Positions 22,297 to 23,577 of a stretch of DNA of 23,577 nucleotides are shown piece after piece. The stretch spans positions 1 to 23,577 of the forward strand of contig JAICWX010000117.1 of the NCBI GenBank assembly GCA_025934635.1. The letters run 5' to 3'. The notes beneath the pieces were generated by a model. That model made no database searches. It saw only the letters and a program-made list of their open reading frames with translations, and had not been told where the DNA came from. The position numbers and the translations under genes were made by a program. Position 1 is the stretch's first letter. Each line of letters starts with the position of its first letter. Source of the stretch: Streptosporangiaceae bacterium. Its GTDB lineage: Bacteria; Actinomycetota; Actinomycetes; Streptosporangiales; Streptosporangiaceae.

Positions 22297-23192
22297 GAGC
22301 GCGCCAGGGCGCGCAGGGTCTCCGCGTAGACCTCGTCCGGCTCGAGCCTGCGCAGTTCCTCGGCCACCAGCTCGGCGGTGTCACGCCGGTGCAGGGCCAC
22401 CCGGCGCTCCGGGTGGCCCGGCCAGGACAGGGTGGCGTTGCGGCCGTCCGGCCGGGACAGCGCGACCTTGCCGGCGGCCGTCTCGAAGTTCACCTCGGTG
22501 ATCCCGGGACCGCCGGACTCGCCTCGCTGCACCTCGATGCCGAGCCGCAGCCCCAGCCAGGCCGCGATCAGGTCGGCACTCGGGTTACCCGGCTCGGCCA
22601 GGACCTCGCCGCGGAGCAGCTCGGGGTAGGGCTGGTCCAGCGTGGCGGCGAGCAGCGAGCGCCAGGGCGTCGACCGGGTCCAGCTCAGGTCGGTGTCACC
22701 GGGCTGGTAGGCCCGGGCCAGGCTCAGCAGCATGTCCTTGGGCGTCTCGCTGGCCGCCGCGTCGGTCACCCGGCGGCGGGCGACCGCGCCGAGCGCGTCC
22801 CCCCGGGGCGAGGCCGGCGCCGCGTCCGGCCACCAGATGACCACCGGCACGTCGGGCGCCAGCAGCGGCGCCACCACCGAGTCGGCGTGCTGGCCGAGCG
22901 GGCCGTACATGCGCAGCAAGATAGTCTCGCCGGGGCCGGTCTCGCCCACCCGGATCTCGGCGTCGAGCCGCGACTCGCCCCTGGGCTTGCGGGTGATGAC
23001 CGCGAGGATACGGCTCGGGTGCTCGCGGCCGGCCTGGCTGGCCGCCCGGACGGCGTCGTACTGCTCGGACTCGTCGGTGACGATGATCAGCGTCAGCACG
23101 GTGCCCGAGGCGGGGCCGCCCATCCGGCGGCGCGCCTGGCTCAGCGCCTCGTGGATCGCGCCGGTACTGGTGTCGGTCAGGTCGATGGTCAT
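22293..23192 (-). CDS. opcA: Glucose-6-phosphate dehydrogenase assembly protein OpcA
   Basis: A 299-residue OpcA homologue, an allosteric partner needed for full activity of glucose-6-phosphate dehydrogenase in cyanobacteria and actinobacteria. Typical segments are VLTLIIVTDESEQYDAVRAASQAGREHPSRILAVI, ILLRMYGPLGQHADSVVAPLLAPDVPVVIWWPDAAP and LSWTRSTPWRSLLAATLDQP. The ATG at 23192 is preceded by GGGGGAGG at good spacing; the frame is open five codons upstream to a TTG within that SD, which I reject. It follows zwf after 25 bases and overlaps pgl by four. Confidence 0.95.
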   Translation of the reverse strand: MTIDLTDTSTGAIHEALSQARRRMGGPASGTVLTLIIVTDESEQYDAVRAASQAGREHPSRILAVITRKPRGESRLDAEIRVGETGPGETILLRMYGPLGQHADSVVAPLLAPDVPVVIWWPDAAPASPRGDALGAVARRRVTDAAASETPKDMLLSLARAYQPGDTDLSWTRSTPWRSLLAATLDQPYPELLRGEVLAEPGNPSADLIAAWLGLRLGIEVQRGESGGPGITEVNFETAAGKVALSRPDGRNATLSWPGHPERRVALHRRDTAELVAEELRRLEPDEVYAETLRALARS

Positions 23193-23217
23193 CGGAGCCT
23201 CCCCCAAGAAGTCGACA

Positions 23218-23577
23218 CTAGAGCCGGCGCCATGCGCGGCCGTCCCGGGCCATCATCGCGTCGGCCGACGCGGGCCCGGCCGATCCGGCCGGATACTGAT
23301 CCGGCTTGGTGTGGGAGGCCCAGAAGTCCTCGACCGGATCGAGGATCCGCCAGCCGAGCTCGACCTCGGCCTGCCGCGGGAACAGCGGCGGATCGCCGAT
23401 GAGGACGTCGAGCAGCAGCCGCTCGTAAGCTTCGGGGCTGGACTCGGTGAACGACTCGCCGTAGGCGAAGTCCATGTTCACGTCGCGGACCTCCATCGCC
23501 GTGCCCGGCACCTTCGAGCCGAACCTGACCGTGATGCCCTCGTCCGGCTGGATCCTGATCACCAGCGCGTTCTGGCC
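23218..23577 (-). CDS. zwf: Glucose-6-phosphate 1-dehydrogenase, C-terminal fragment
   Basis: The last 119 codons of zwf; the N-terminal NADP-binding and catalytic part lies beyond the right edge. The visible sequence (NALVIRIQPDEGITVRFGSKVPG, DFAYGESFTESSPEAYERLLLDVLIGDPPLFPR, EVELGWRILDPV) is the standard C-terminal domain of the enzyme that oxidises glucose-6-phosphate to the lactone with NADP+. The ending PDQYPAGSAGPASADAMMARDGRAWRRL matches the family end, so the gene is intact at its 3' side. First visible gene of the pentose phosphate operon. Confidence 0.96.
   Translation of the reverse strand, partial: GQNALVIRIQPDEGITVRFGSKVPGTAMEVRDVNMDFAYGESFTESSPEAYERLLLDVLIGDPPLFPRQAEVELGWRILDPVEDFWASHTKPDQYPAGSAGPASADAMMARDGRAWRRL

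Overview
The window is a high-GC (about 70% by eye), gene-dense actinobacterial chromosome segment. Evidence for the phylum is a WhiB-family iron-sulfur regulator, a DUF1707 protein, OpcA beside zwf and pgl, a mycobacterial/streptomycete-type sulfite reductase operon with its typical short leader peptide, and frequent GTG/TTG starts with 4-base stop/start overlaps. The sequence does not fix the genus; a Streptosporangiales-like organism is my guess. I see no mobile element, CRISPR array, rRNA or tRNA.

Layout. 1-981 (minus): N-terminal two thirds of a PLP glutamate decarboxylase. 941-2963 (minus): an ArsR-type regulator followed after one base by an MFS exporter. The regulator appears to be transcribed from a leaderless promoter carrying two near-identical operator palindromes. 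3273-6869 (plus): a DrrAB-like ABC exporter (ATPase, permease) followed by a NarL-type sensor kinase and response regulator, probably one operon. 6866-9717 (minus): glycogen debranching enzyme GlgX, translationally coupled to a RibD-C-like reductase whose stop shares a CTAG with the response regulator stop. 9882-13478 (minus): a sulfate-reduction operon consisting of a 28-residue leader peptide, siroheme sulfite reductase, a 48-residue zinc-ribbon protein, an iron-sulfur APS/PAPS reductase and a sirohydrochlorin chelatase (which supplies siroheme to the reductase). Its promoter region has a candidate operator and an SD-proximal hairpin.

13686-14348 (plus) is a phosphoribosyltransferase-fold protein, separated by an 18-bp perfect hairpin from whiB (14424-14723, minus). 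Divergent from whiB lies the most unusual gene, 15103-17133 (plus): a small conserved N-terminal region followed by about 490 residues of Tyr/Gly/Gln/Ser-rich low-complexity repeat, with no lysine at all. Then come an MscS-type channel and an acetate/succinate transporter (both minus), a DUF1707 membrane protein and a GT-C-like membrane glycosyltransferase (both plus), and finally the oxidative pentose-phosphate operon zwf (3' end only)-opcA-pgl (minus), which runs in from the right edge.

Most of the region is ordinary metabolism and regulation. The second-look items are the tyrosine-rich low-complexity protein, the predicted cysteine-responsive leader with associated structures, the paired ArsR operators with a leaderless start, and a G-tract that decides the reading frame at the cysH/chelatase junction.
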